Source of the DNA: Bidens hawaiensis
Lineage: Eukaryota > Streptophyta > Magnoliopsida > Asterales > Asteraceae
Length of the DNA: 64,000 nt
Assembly: GCA_021521415.1 (NCBI GenBank)
Contig: JAIQDT010002036.1
Coordinates: 62,001 to 126,000 of the forward strand
Direction of reading: 5' to 3'
The stretch's first letter is position 1; every line of letters starts with the position of its first letter. This document shows positions 55,566 through 64,000 of this stretch, piece after piece. A program made the translations under genes and the position numbers. The notes under the pieces were generated by a model that saw only the letters and a program-made list of their open reading frames with translations, did no database searches and was not told the DNA's origin.

Positions 55566-55878
55566 CAGTTAGCATACAATACACTAATGCCTTAACGTAC
55601 ATTACGTACGCGAATTCGTTTTTTCACGAATTGATCCATGAAATCACATCGAAACATCTCGGAATCGTCAACACATATCCAATCAATCATTTGTTCACAA
55701 AAAAAAAACAGTTTTGGATGGTTAATCGATCAATTTTTCACTTTTTTCACGAAGACCGTTTTTGAGCGTTTGTTGAGCGTTTAAGTTTTGTGAGCGTTTT
55801 AGGTTTTTGCCTTTGTTTTTTTCCTTTATGCGTCTCGCGTCCCTACCGTACGTTAAGAATTAGCGTACAGTTCTGCAA
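55564..55878. mobile_element. MITE-like segment with imperfect inverted ends
   Basis: The left end reads TGCAGTTAGCATAC...CTAATGCCTTAACGTAC. The complement of the right end reads TGCAGAACTGTACGCTAAT then TCTTAACGTACGG. The ends match over most of about 40 bp. The segment is about 315 bp, non-coding, and flanked by TA runs. Class is unclear; TA flanks would suit a Stowaway-like element, but the simple repeats make a target duplication unprovable. Confidence 0.4.
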
Positions 55879-56112
55879 CATATTTTATATATATATATAT
55901 ATACAAAACAAAAAAAACATATGTACAAGGCTTGGTTTATTGAGGGTCTTGGCTAGACCCTACTTCCAGTATGTTCATTGGTTTTGGTGGAGGATTACTA
56001 CCTCCGAGACATCTTCGAATGGTCCATCGATGTATGGTTTTAATCGATGTCCATTAACTTTGAACTTGTGGCCGTTAGAATTTGAAATCTCGATTGTCCC
56101 ATAGTCAAAAAC

Positions 56113-57640
56113 TTATTCAACTATGTTTGGACATGTACAACGAGATTTCAGTTTTCCTAGAAAAAGACGTAAACATGTGTTATATAATAGTACACGATCG
56201 CCAACTTGAAATCTCTTGTTTCCTTTTAAATGGGCGCCGTGTAAACATTTAGTCTTTTCTTTGTAAGACCAGGAGTTTTCATAGGCCTGTGCCCTCGGTT
56301 TTTCGAGCTCGTGAATTTGATCTTCCCGATGTTTACCGGTGGATATTAGATCAAAATTTACTGCTCTAAGAGCCAAGTAAGCTTTGTTCTTTAGTTCTAC
56401 GGGTAGATGACATGTTTTCCCATAAACAAGTTTGAAAGGTGTTGTTCCTATGGGGGTTTTGTAGGCTGTCCTAAGGGCCCACAAAGCGTCATCTAACTTT
56501 TCCGCCCAATTTTTACGATTCATTCCTATAGTTCTTTCGAGGATCCTTTTTATTCCCCGATTTGAGACATCTACTTTCCCACTAGTCTGACGGTGATATG
56601 GTGTTACCAAACGGTGGTGAAATCCATATCGCGCTAAGACTTTGTCCATTAGAGCATTGCAAAAGTGAGTACCTCTGTCGCTGATTAAGGCCTTCGGGGT
56701 ACCGAAATGTGAAAATAACTTTTTCAGAAATCATACAACTACCCGAGCATCGTTGAGTGGGACGAGCCTATGCTTCTACCCATTTTGACACGCAGTCGAC
56801 TACTACGAGGATGTACTTATTACCGAATGAGTTAGGGAATGGGCCCATGAAATCTATTCCTCATAAATCAAAGACTTCACATATTTGAATGCCTTTTTTA
56901 GCCATCTCATTTTTGGTTGAGATGTTTTCGACTCTTTGACAAGCATATCATGCTTGGATCAAAGCATGTGTGTCCTTATATATGGTGGTCCAGAAGAATC
57001 TTGCATCAAACACTTTTCTGACCGTAGTGGCGGTGCTGTGGTGTCCACCAGTAGGTCCTTCATGGTAGTGTTTGAGAATATCTAGGGATTCCTTTCCTAA
57101 TACACACCTACGAACAACCTGATCGACACCTATCCTAAACAAGTAAGGGTCTTCCCAGAAATAGAACTTAAGGTCGGAAAAAAATTTCTTCCGTTTTTGA
57201 TGAGTTAGCCCTTTTCTTAGGATTCTACAAGCTAGATAGTTTGCGAAATAGGAAAATCAGGGACTTTCATCCTCCTCTTTCATGAATGCTTGGATATGCA
57301 TGAGAACTTCATGTGGAAAATTATCATCGATTATTTCCTCGTGATGTTCTTCTGAAGCTGGGCATTCTAAGCGTGAAAGATGGTCTGTGGCTAAATTCTC
57401 TGCTCCTTTCTTGTCCTTGATTTCTATATCAAATTCTTGGAGTAGTAGAATCCATCGGATGAGTCTGGATTTTGCATCTTGCTTGTTAAAAATGTATCGT
57501 ATGGCGGCATGTTCGGTGTTAACTATGGTTTTGGAAAGAACTAGGTAGGATCTAATTTTTTCAAAGGTAAAAAATACTACTAATAACTCTTTTTTTGTTG
57601 TGGTGTAATTTTATTGTGCATGATTAAGAGTTTTACTACC
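56113..57640 (-). pseudogene. Athila RNase H and integrase, decayed
   Basis: In - strand order: [33 protein letters not shown] and [13 protein letters not shown] (RNase H), [26 protein letters not shown] and GGHHSTATTV (integrase zinc domain), [14 protein letters not shown] (core), TPYHRQTSGKVDVSNR, WALRTAYKTPIGTTPF. Several stops break it. The RNase H TDH motif reads TEH, and the integrase residue normally Glu (QVEVSN) is Asp (KVDVSN). These are typical Athila motifs. Confidence 0.85.
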
Positions 57641-57643
57641 ATA

Positions 57644-58387
57644 CTAGATTGGGTGAAAATGCTTTTCTTTGCGTTGTCCAAGTATGGCTCCAACTGCAAA
57701 GTCAATTCCATCGCCCATGATTTCGAATGGAAGGGTCCAATCGGGTGTAGTCATGATTGGTGCAATGACAAGTTTGTCTTTCAATATGTTGAATGATTTA
57801 ACACATTCTTCAGAAAAGACGAATGGTGCGTCTTTTTCCAGAAGTTTGGTCATAGGTCTAGCAATTTTGGAGAAGTCTTTTATGAAAAGGCGATAGAATC
57901 CTGCGTGACCTAGAAAAATTCTAAAGGATTTGACTGAAGTTAGCGGCGGAAGTTTGGATATGGTTTCTATTTTAGCTCTATCAACTTCTAGTCCTGCTTG
58001 GGATATCTTGTGACCAAGAACAATGTCTTCTTCGACCATAAAGTGGCATTTTTCCCAATTGAGTACTAAATTTACTTCTTCACACCTACCCAACATTTTG
58101 TCTAGATTTCTTAAACAATAATCGAAGGAGTCTCCAAAGACTGAGAAGTCTTCCATAAAAACTTTCATAGAGTGTTCGATCATTTCATGAAAGATGGACA
58201 ACATGCAACGTTGGAAGGGGGTCGGAGCATTACATAGTCCAAATGGCATTCTTCGGTAGGCGAAGGTGCCATACGGACATGTAAAGGTTGTTTTCTCCTG
58301 ATCTTCAGAAGCAATTGGAATTTGAAAGTATCCGGAGAATCCATCAAGAAAACAGTAGAACATTTTTCCAGATAAACGTTCAAGCAT
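57644..58387 (-). pseudogene. Athila reverse transcriptase, catalytic motif altered
   Basis: Open for 247 codons: CFLDGFSGYFQIPIA, TFAYRRMPFGLCNAP, then FMEDFSVFG where relatives have a D-D pair (FMDDFSVFG), LVLNWEKCHFMV, FLGHAGFYRLFIKDFSKIA, and the start of RNase H. The upstream part of RT (58388-58850) is broken by stops. The first Asp of the YxDD-type box is Glu, so the enzyme is probably inactive even where the frame is open. Confidence 0.85.
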
Positions 58388-58859
58388 TTGGTCGATAAAA
58401 GGAAGTGGAAATGATCTTTTCTTGTGGCGTCATTAAGCTTCCAGTAGTCAATGCAAACTCGCCAGCCTATGATGCTCCTCGTTGGAATTAGCTCGTCCTT
58501 CTGTTCATCACAACTGTCATTCCTTCCTTCTTGGGTACTATTTGAACTAGACTAACCCAAGGTGAATATGAGATTTGGTAGATTAATCGAGCATCAAGGA
58601 TTATGATTACTTCCTTCTTCACCACATCTTGCATGTTGGGATTGAGACATCGTTAATGTTGGACCACGGGTTTGTATTCTTCCTCCATGAGGATTTTGTG
58701 AGTACAAAATGAAGGATTGTTGCCCTTGATATCCATGATCTTCCATGTGATAGCTTTCTTATGGTTTTTAAGAACCTTAGGAAGTTCGTCTTTCACTTCT
58801 TTAGAAAGGTGGGATGAAATAATTACTGGGAGTTAAGAGTATTTTTCTAGAAAGGCGTG

Positions 58860-59747
58860 TTAGAGATGGTTTGGGTGTTCTTTTAATTCTAAAGCTTGTG
58901 GTTCTTCGATTGATGGTTTTGATTTTTCATTGCATTCGGTGATCTCACATACTACTTCTGATGCTTCCTGATAGTTAGCATTGAGTTTTCTGTTTTCTAA
59001 AATGGGTATGGTGATGGTTTCGGTTAGGACTTGTGTTTCAAGTGGGTTAGTGATGGAGGAATCTCGCACATAGCAACTCACGATAGAATCGATGATGTCG
59101 ACACAATATAATGTGTCATGATGATGTTGCGGATATTGCATAGATTTTCCTATGTCAAAAGTAATTGCCTCATCATTGACCCTGAGAGTGAGTTTGCCGG
59201 TGCAAACATCAATGATAGCCTTTACAGTGGCTAGAAAGGGTCTTCCTAAAATCAGAGGTACACTTCTGTCTTCCTCCAAGTCTAGTATTACAAAATCTAC
59301 TAGGAATTTTTTTTTTTTTTTGTCAATTTTGACTAGCATGTTTTCAACAATGCCCCGAGGATATTTCACTGATCGGTCAACTAACTGAATGCTCATGCGG
59401 GTGGGCTTTGGTTCTCCTATCCCTAGTTTTGCAAAAACCGCATAAGACACTAAGTTAATACTAGCTCCTAGGTCAGCCAGGGCATTGCTACTAGACAAAT
59501 TTCCTATGAGACAAGGGATAGTAAAGCTCCCTGGATCGGTCATTTTTTGTGGCAGCTTGTTATATAGGACAACTGAGCATTCTTCACTTAGGATGACATG
59601 CAAGAGCTCCTCCAGCTTCCTTTTGTTGGTCAGAACTTCTTTGAGAAACTTTTCATATTTTGGCATTTGAGCAATGGCTTCGACGAAAGGGATGTTGATG
59701 TGGTGTTGTTTGAAGAGTTCTAAAAACATCCCGTACTGAGCTTCCAA
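58860..59747 (-). pseudogene. Athila Gag C-terminus and protease
   Basis: A 295-codon frame with MPKYEKFLKEVLTNKRK, SVVLYNKLPQKMTDPGSFTIPC and the protease ADLGASINLV, PLILGRPFLAT. The DLGAS form of the aspartic protease motif is normal in Athila. The frame is intact locally but is separated from gag by stops. Confidence 0.85.
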
Positions 59748-60239
59748 TCTCTCTTGTTTCAGCCGTCCAGGGTATGGACTAGGTGGAACATAAGTTCAGA
59801 CTGGTTCCTTAGGTTGGACGGTTCCTGTTGGAATCAGTATCTCCTGCGTCTTATCAGGGGCTTCCTTCTCCATAATTTTCGGAATTTGGTGAGGCGACAG
59901 TGATCGTGTCACTTCTCAATGTAACAGCGTTGGCTGTCGCATTAGGATTTGTTATTGTGTTGCTTGGAAGAGCGCCACGTGGTCTTTCAGACAATTGTCG
60001 GGAAATCTATCTGATCTGAGTTTCCAAATTCTGCAAAGATGCTTGTTGACTTTTTAGGTCAGCTTCATGCTTTAACAATACTCCGCTGATATCAATGGCT
60101 CTTGAGTCGGCCTTCTTTTCTGCTTCATTTGTTTTGGTCATGATTCGGATCAACATTTCTTCAATTTTTTAGTAGATCGGAGTCTGATGGCTACTGGAAC
60201 TTTGTTCTTGAAAATGAGGTTTAGGTTGGAAGGATTGAT

Positions 60240-61191
60240 TCATCGGCCTCTTTTCGAATCCGGGTAGGGTTTGAGTGTTACCTCCGTCCTTCCAACTAAA
60301 TTCGGGTGGTTTCTCCAACCTGGATTGTAATTGTTGCTAAAAGCGTTATTTTGACTTGTGATGAAATCAACTCCTTCCATGGCCACAATGACTTGTTTGC
60401 AGTCACTCGTATTATGAGTTCCTCCACAGGTGTCACAGGTGTTCTTGGTTTTTGATAGTTCGGCTTGAAGTTGTTCGAATTTTTTAGAGATGGCTTCAAG
60501 TTGTGCGGTGACAAGTGTTGTAATCGACGTGGTGCATTCCTTTATGTTTTGGTGTAGATCTTGGTGGGTTATAAGCGAAGCTCTTCTTTGCTGCCTTCTC
60601 CATGATTTCAAATTCTTCGTTAGGTGATTTGGATCCCAGGTTTCCACCTGCGACTTGGTCGATGTCCTGCTTGTTTTGACTGGATTGTCCGTCAAAGAAA
60701 GTTTGTACTTGTAACCATACGTTCAGTCCATGGTGTTGGCATCTTCTCAAAAGACTTTTGTATCTCTCCAATGCTGCATGTAGAGACTCATCATCATCGG
60801 TCCGGAATCCGGTAATGTGGGCTCAATATTTAGCAGTTTTATCAGGCGGAAAGTATTTGAGGAGAAACTGTTCAACAATCTGGTCCCAGTTGGTGATGGA
60901 ACCAAAAGGAAGGGATTCTATCCATTCTAATGCTTGACCCCTTAGAGAGAAAGGAAAGAGTTTGAGTTTGATCTGATCTTCTGAACAGTTTTGAATTTTA
61001 AAGGTTCCGCATATTCGTAGGAATCAAGATATATGAGAAAGAGGGTATTCGTCGAGGAGACCATGAAATTGAACTTAGTTTTCTACCATATGAATGGTGC
61101 TTTATTTGTTTTCAAATGTTCGCTGATATCGGGTGGAGCCACTCCATTGTCGTAGCCTTCAAGAGTTGGCTTGGCATACTGGCTCATGTTT
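60240..61191 (-). pseudogene. Athila Gag, decayed
   Basis: From MSQYAKPTLEGYD (near 61191) through LFPFSLRGQALEWIESLPFG, WDQIVEQFLLKYFP (capsid domain) to a CDTCGGTHNTSDC knuckle-like motif and NYNPGWRNHPN. Stops and frame changes occur (for example near 61090 and 60820). The CCHC knuckle has the short Athila form. Confidence 0.8.
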
Positions 61192-61628
61192 GGTTCATTG
61201 TTTTATGCTTCCATCATTTATTCGGTTTGATTTTCTCCTAATGTCATGGCGTATACTGACTCGTCTTTGATTATTTTAACGGTTTCTGCAGTCCGTTTAC
61301 ATGTTGGTCAACGAAAGAGTCGTTCCGGTTCAAAAATTGGAGAAACAAGCTCAGGTCCGAATGTAGAGGACATACATTGGATTAAATCAAATTTAAACTA
61401 TTAAAAACTAAAGGTTAATGAAAGTTAAGCTAAAAGTTAGGCTAACCTATTTTAAAATTAAACTAAGGTATAAGTTAATTAAGCTAAAGTAAAGGTTAGG
61501 CTAGCCTTTAAAAAAAATCTAATCTAATAGTTAGTAAAAAGAAAAGAAAATAAAATTTAAAAATTTTATATAACTATAAACAATGATTAATTTAAAACTT
61601 GGATCATTCTTAGAAATGTACCGTGTCC

Positions 61629-61646
61629 CCGGCAACGGCGCCAAAA
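61629..61646 (-). other. Primer binding site, tRNA-Asp type (Athila)
   Basis: On the - strand TGGCGCCGTTGCCGGGGA, a few bases after the LTR end ACCACATCA. It is the PBS commonly reported for Athila and Tat elements and fixes the - orientation. The leader between here and gag (61230-61620) has no gene. Confidence 0.93.
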
Positions 61647-61649
61647 ACT

Positions 61650-63503
61650 TGATGTGGTGCTTGCGGTGTTGTTAAAATGGTTGGAATTAGGACTTTAGAT
61701 TTTGTACAAGATCGTGTTTTAAATTTATAGAAGTGATTTCTACAAAGACTAAACACACACAAAATAGGCAGGTGTACCTATCGTATATGTAGAATAGTAT
61801 TGGTAAGAATCAAGTATCGATCCGCGGAAACAAATGTTTCTAATAATGAATATTTTCTTTATTTTAATCTGAGAGTTTAATAATATTGGGATTGATTTTC
61901 AAACTTTTTATAAAATAGAAATACTTATATATATAATATATATAGGTGACAAAAAGAGAAATTCTAAATGAGTAATTCAATTATATGAAGGTTACCATCT
62001 AAGATCAAGAATACACTATATTCTTCCTTGATGATTATTAAGTAATCATATGATAAACTTGTCTTAATTATATTTGATAGAATAGTCACTCATTTCTAAG
62101 TGAACATATTCTATGATATAAAAGAAAGTAGCATGCGTATTTTCAAGTCCATCCTTGCTTAATCTCATATTACCACGAAAATGTCAATTTAAGTAGACAA
62201 GTAGTTTGGTAAAGTAGAAACGATTAGGATTGACTTCGATTTCTCAAATACCAAACCTAAAAACTTCGGTTGATTGTAGTTAACTCACACAACCTCCCCT
62301 TGGTTGATTTAATTAGGTTATAATTACACATTCCATTAACATATGATTTCTTTAACTAGCATGATAACCTAAGCAATCGTGTTAACAATGTTATTTTAGA
62401 ATTATCAAAACTAGAGAAATAGATCATAACATATATCTCATCATTTCTAAGTACAATATAAGGATCCATGTTTTATCTTGAATAAGTTATCAAGGTATTC
62501 TTTTTACCATTTCTAGTCTCCAAGAACATGAGTGAACATGAATGATTTTTAGTCATCAACCTTGATGTATTGAATTAAAGTGATAAAACATTTCTTCATC
62601 AAAGGATAATTGAAAAATAACCATTTACTATACCAAACTAAAACACATGTTTAACATAATCATCAAGTAAAACAAAACTTCTTCATAGATTTTAGATGGT
62701 AAATGGAGTTTAGCTCATAATGATTGTTAGTGCACGGTTTGTGACTGGTGATTTGCAGTTAAAGTATTCAAGATTAAAGTATTCGATATCTACGGAAAAG
62801 GGGGAGTCTGTTAGTGCTATCGGGTTTTTTTCATGAAGATGTGTGACGAGGTTAAACGTAAAGATATGTTTTTAAAAGAGAAACACAATCATCATCATCA
62901 TCTTCAATATGTGTGTAATGTGGGTGTTTTAAAAAGAGAAACATGTATGTAGATTTTCTTCAAGAACACCAATTGAGTGCAACATGCTCCACTATATATA
63001 GGTTGTCTGGGCACTCAGCCATGGCCTCGTGCTCCATGAGGCATGCCCCCGTGTCCACGTGTCCAGTCGCATTAAATGCTCTATCAGATCGCACATGGTG
63101 ACTCAACACGGGGGGCATGCTTCCTGAGGCATGGCCCCGTGTTTTTGGGTGTCTGTTATATCTTCTTTTGTCTTTTCTGAATGGTGACCACGGCCTCGTG
63201 TCCTCTGAAGCATGGCCCCGTGTCCAGCTGTCCAGTATTTTGTCTTTTCTTGCAGCTTTTTGTCTTTTCTGAAAGGTGAGCAAAGCCCCGTGTTCTCTGA
63301 AGCATGGGGGTGTGTTTCGCTGTTTTCTTTGGTTTTCCTTGATTTTTCTTCGGCTTTACCCTTATTTCTTCGTTTAAGACTTGGGTTTACCTGAAAATAC
63401 ATTTTAATATGATAAGTAGCCATTTGAGCTATATTATTTGATAGAAGTTGCAATTCTTAAAGATTATTTGATGCTAAAAAGATGTATATTTTTATATACA
63501 TCA
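61650..63503 (-). repeat. Athila 5' LTR (right), 1854 bp
   Basis: A direct-repeat partner of 33492-35410 with many substitutions and indels. Around 62727-62880 it carries a segment not in the left LTR, which includes AAGGGGGAGTC followed by TGTTAGTGC, the look of a copia polypurine tract plus LTR start. It also has fewer copies of the AAGCACAGCCCC unit than the left LTR. Confidence 0.92.
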
Positions 63504-63605
63504 GTGAACTCAATTATGTTAAACAGGAAAAAACTTAACTTGCTTATTTGCTCGTTAGCATACTAAAATCAAATGCTAACATTTGCACTACTACGCAACT
63601 AACAG

Positions 63606-63933
63606 GAAGAAGATTCATTTTGGGGTAACATGAATGACTTTGATAAAATCCCACTGTATTGTTCTTACCAAAAGGATATTGTTGTCGACATTAAGGAGAG
63701 AGTACTTATTTCTTACTTGTGTTTATTAAAACCACATAACAGTTGATTACCATATTTTGTCTTAGAATAGCAATGCTGATAGACTTAAGAAACAGTCACG
63801 CGCGCTCGATAAGTGGGAATGGGAGGATGTAATAGAGATTGCAAGTTCTGATGATGAGTCAGAAGAGGCTTGGGTGCCTATTAAAAGGAGGAATAACAAT
63901 GCTCGTTTTGTAAATCGAGTTGATCTTGACTGA
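63606..63933 (+). CDS. Unrecognised small host gene, exons 4-5 (3' part)
   Basis: Exons 63606-63701 and 63766-63933, after acceptor CTAACAG and across an intron with donor AGA|GTACTT and acceptor TTGTCTTAG. They read EEDSFWGNMNDFDKIPLYC..., then a basic and acidic tail (WEWEDVIEIASSDDESEEAW) ending in VNRVDLD and a stop. With exons 1-3 the coding length is 396 nt (131 residues), all phases consistent. It is not retrotransposon-like in composition. I do not recognise the family. Confidence 0.6.
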
Positions 63934-64000
63934 GGATCGTATCTTTTAATGTTTTAATATTGTGTTTTTTAAGTACTATAATTATGTAGCTAGACTTATG

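Larger units (their letters stand above)
33492..63503 (-). mobile_element. Athila-type Ty3/gypsy element with two nested insertions
   Basis: It is bounded by LTRs in direct orientation and 5-bp GTGAA duplications. The PBS is of tRNA-Asp type and the PPT is TGTGGGGATGTT, both usual for Athila/Tat. On the - strand the order is LTR, PBS, gag, protease, RT, RNase H, integrase, extra 3' ORFs, non-coding tail, PPT, LTR. All coding regions are broken. A copia-type element (35488-50141) entered 73 bp inside the 3' LTR. By eye the two LTRs differ at roughly 8 percent in their first 190 bases, so this is the oldest layer of the nest. Confidence 0.93.

Overview
This is repeat-dominated nuclear DNA of a flowering plant. 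Nearly every coding stretch belongs to an LTR retrotransposon, and most of the rest is their LTRs, leaders and remnants. The copia-type elements carry a long accessory ORF (a conserved H-N-M start, then FW and YPRF motifs, then a coiled coil and acidic tail) that I associate with daisy-family (Asteraceae) genomes. That assignment is inference.

Layout. 1-13562 is a tandem array of one Ty3/gypsy family (Tekay-type chromovirus, here Tekay-1): the 3' end of one copy, a shared LTR, a copy whose interior has been deleted, a second LTR, one nearly intact gag-pol element, and a third LTR. The array sits inside the reverse transcriptase/RNase H part of a + strand copia (SIRE-like) element. The rest of that copia continues to about 21176: pol end, a long AT-rich spacer, and an accessory ORF with its own promoter-like leader. 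There it abuts, head to head, the gag, PBS and LTR of a second copia element on the - strand (to about 23689). Then come a decayed + strand chromovirus pol with its 3' LTR start, a motif-rich stretch, a non-coding LTR element (about 26560-29658), and a broken NAM-associated/transposase-associated ORF split by a solo Athila-like LTR (30217-31843).

From 33211 to 63933 a small, apparently genuine host gene can be pieced together from five short exons. It is split by a three-level nest of retrotransposons with matching target-site duplications: an Athila-type gypsy element (33492-63503, TSD GTGAA); inside it a copia-type element with LTRs, PBS and PPT but only the accessory ORF (35488-50141, TSD AGGAC); and inside the 5' LTR of that, a complete intact Tekay-type element with a 1482-residue polyprotein and apparently identical 2254-bp LTRs (Tekay-2, 40704-49908, TSD CATAA). 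LTR divergence falls from outside to inside, as nesting requires.

Most notable signals. (1) One Tekay-1 LTR (3341-5266) lacks exactly a 605-bp GT...AG segment present in its two sister LTRs, and Tekay-2 has the same predicted two-intron leader. This suggests spliced leader RNA was reverse transcribed. (2) The accessory ORF of two separate copia elements is preceded by a TATA box and a leader intron that ends two bases before the ATG. (3) A copia-type element carries only this accessory ORF and no gag or pol. (4) Hairpins with compensatory changes are repeated in both Tekay families. (5) Each family has its own short CpG-containing motif scattered on both strands of its non-coding parts. (6) The Athila insertion lies exactly at a predicted 5' splice site.
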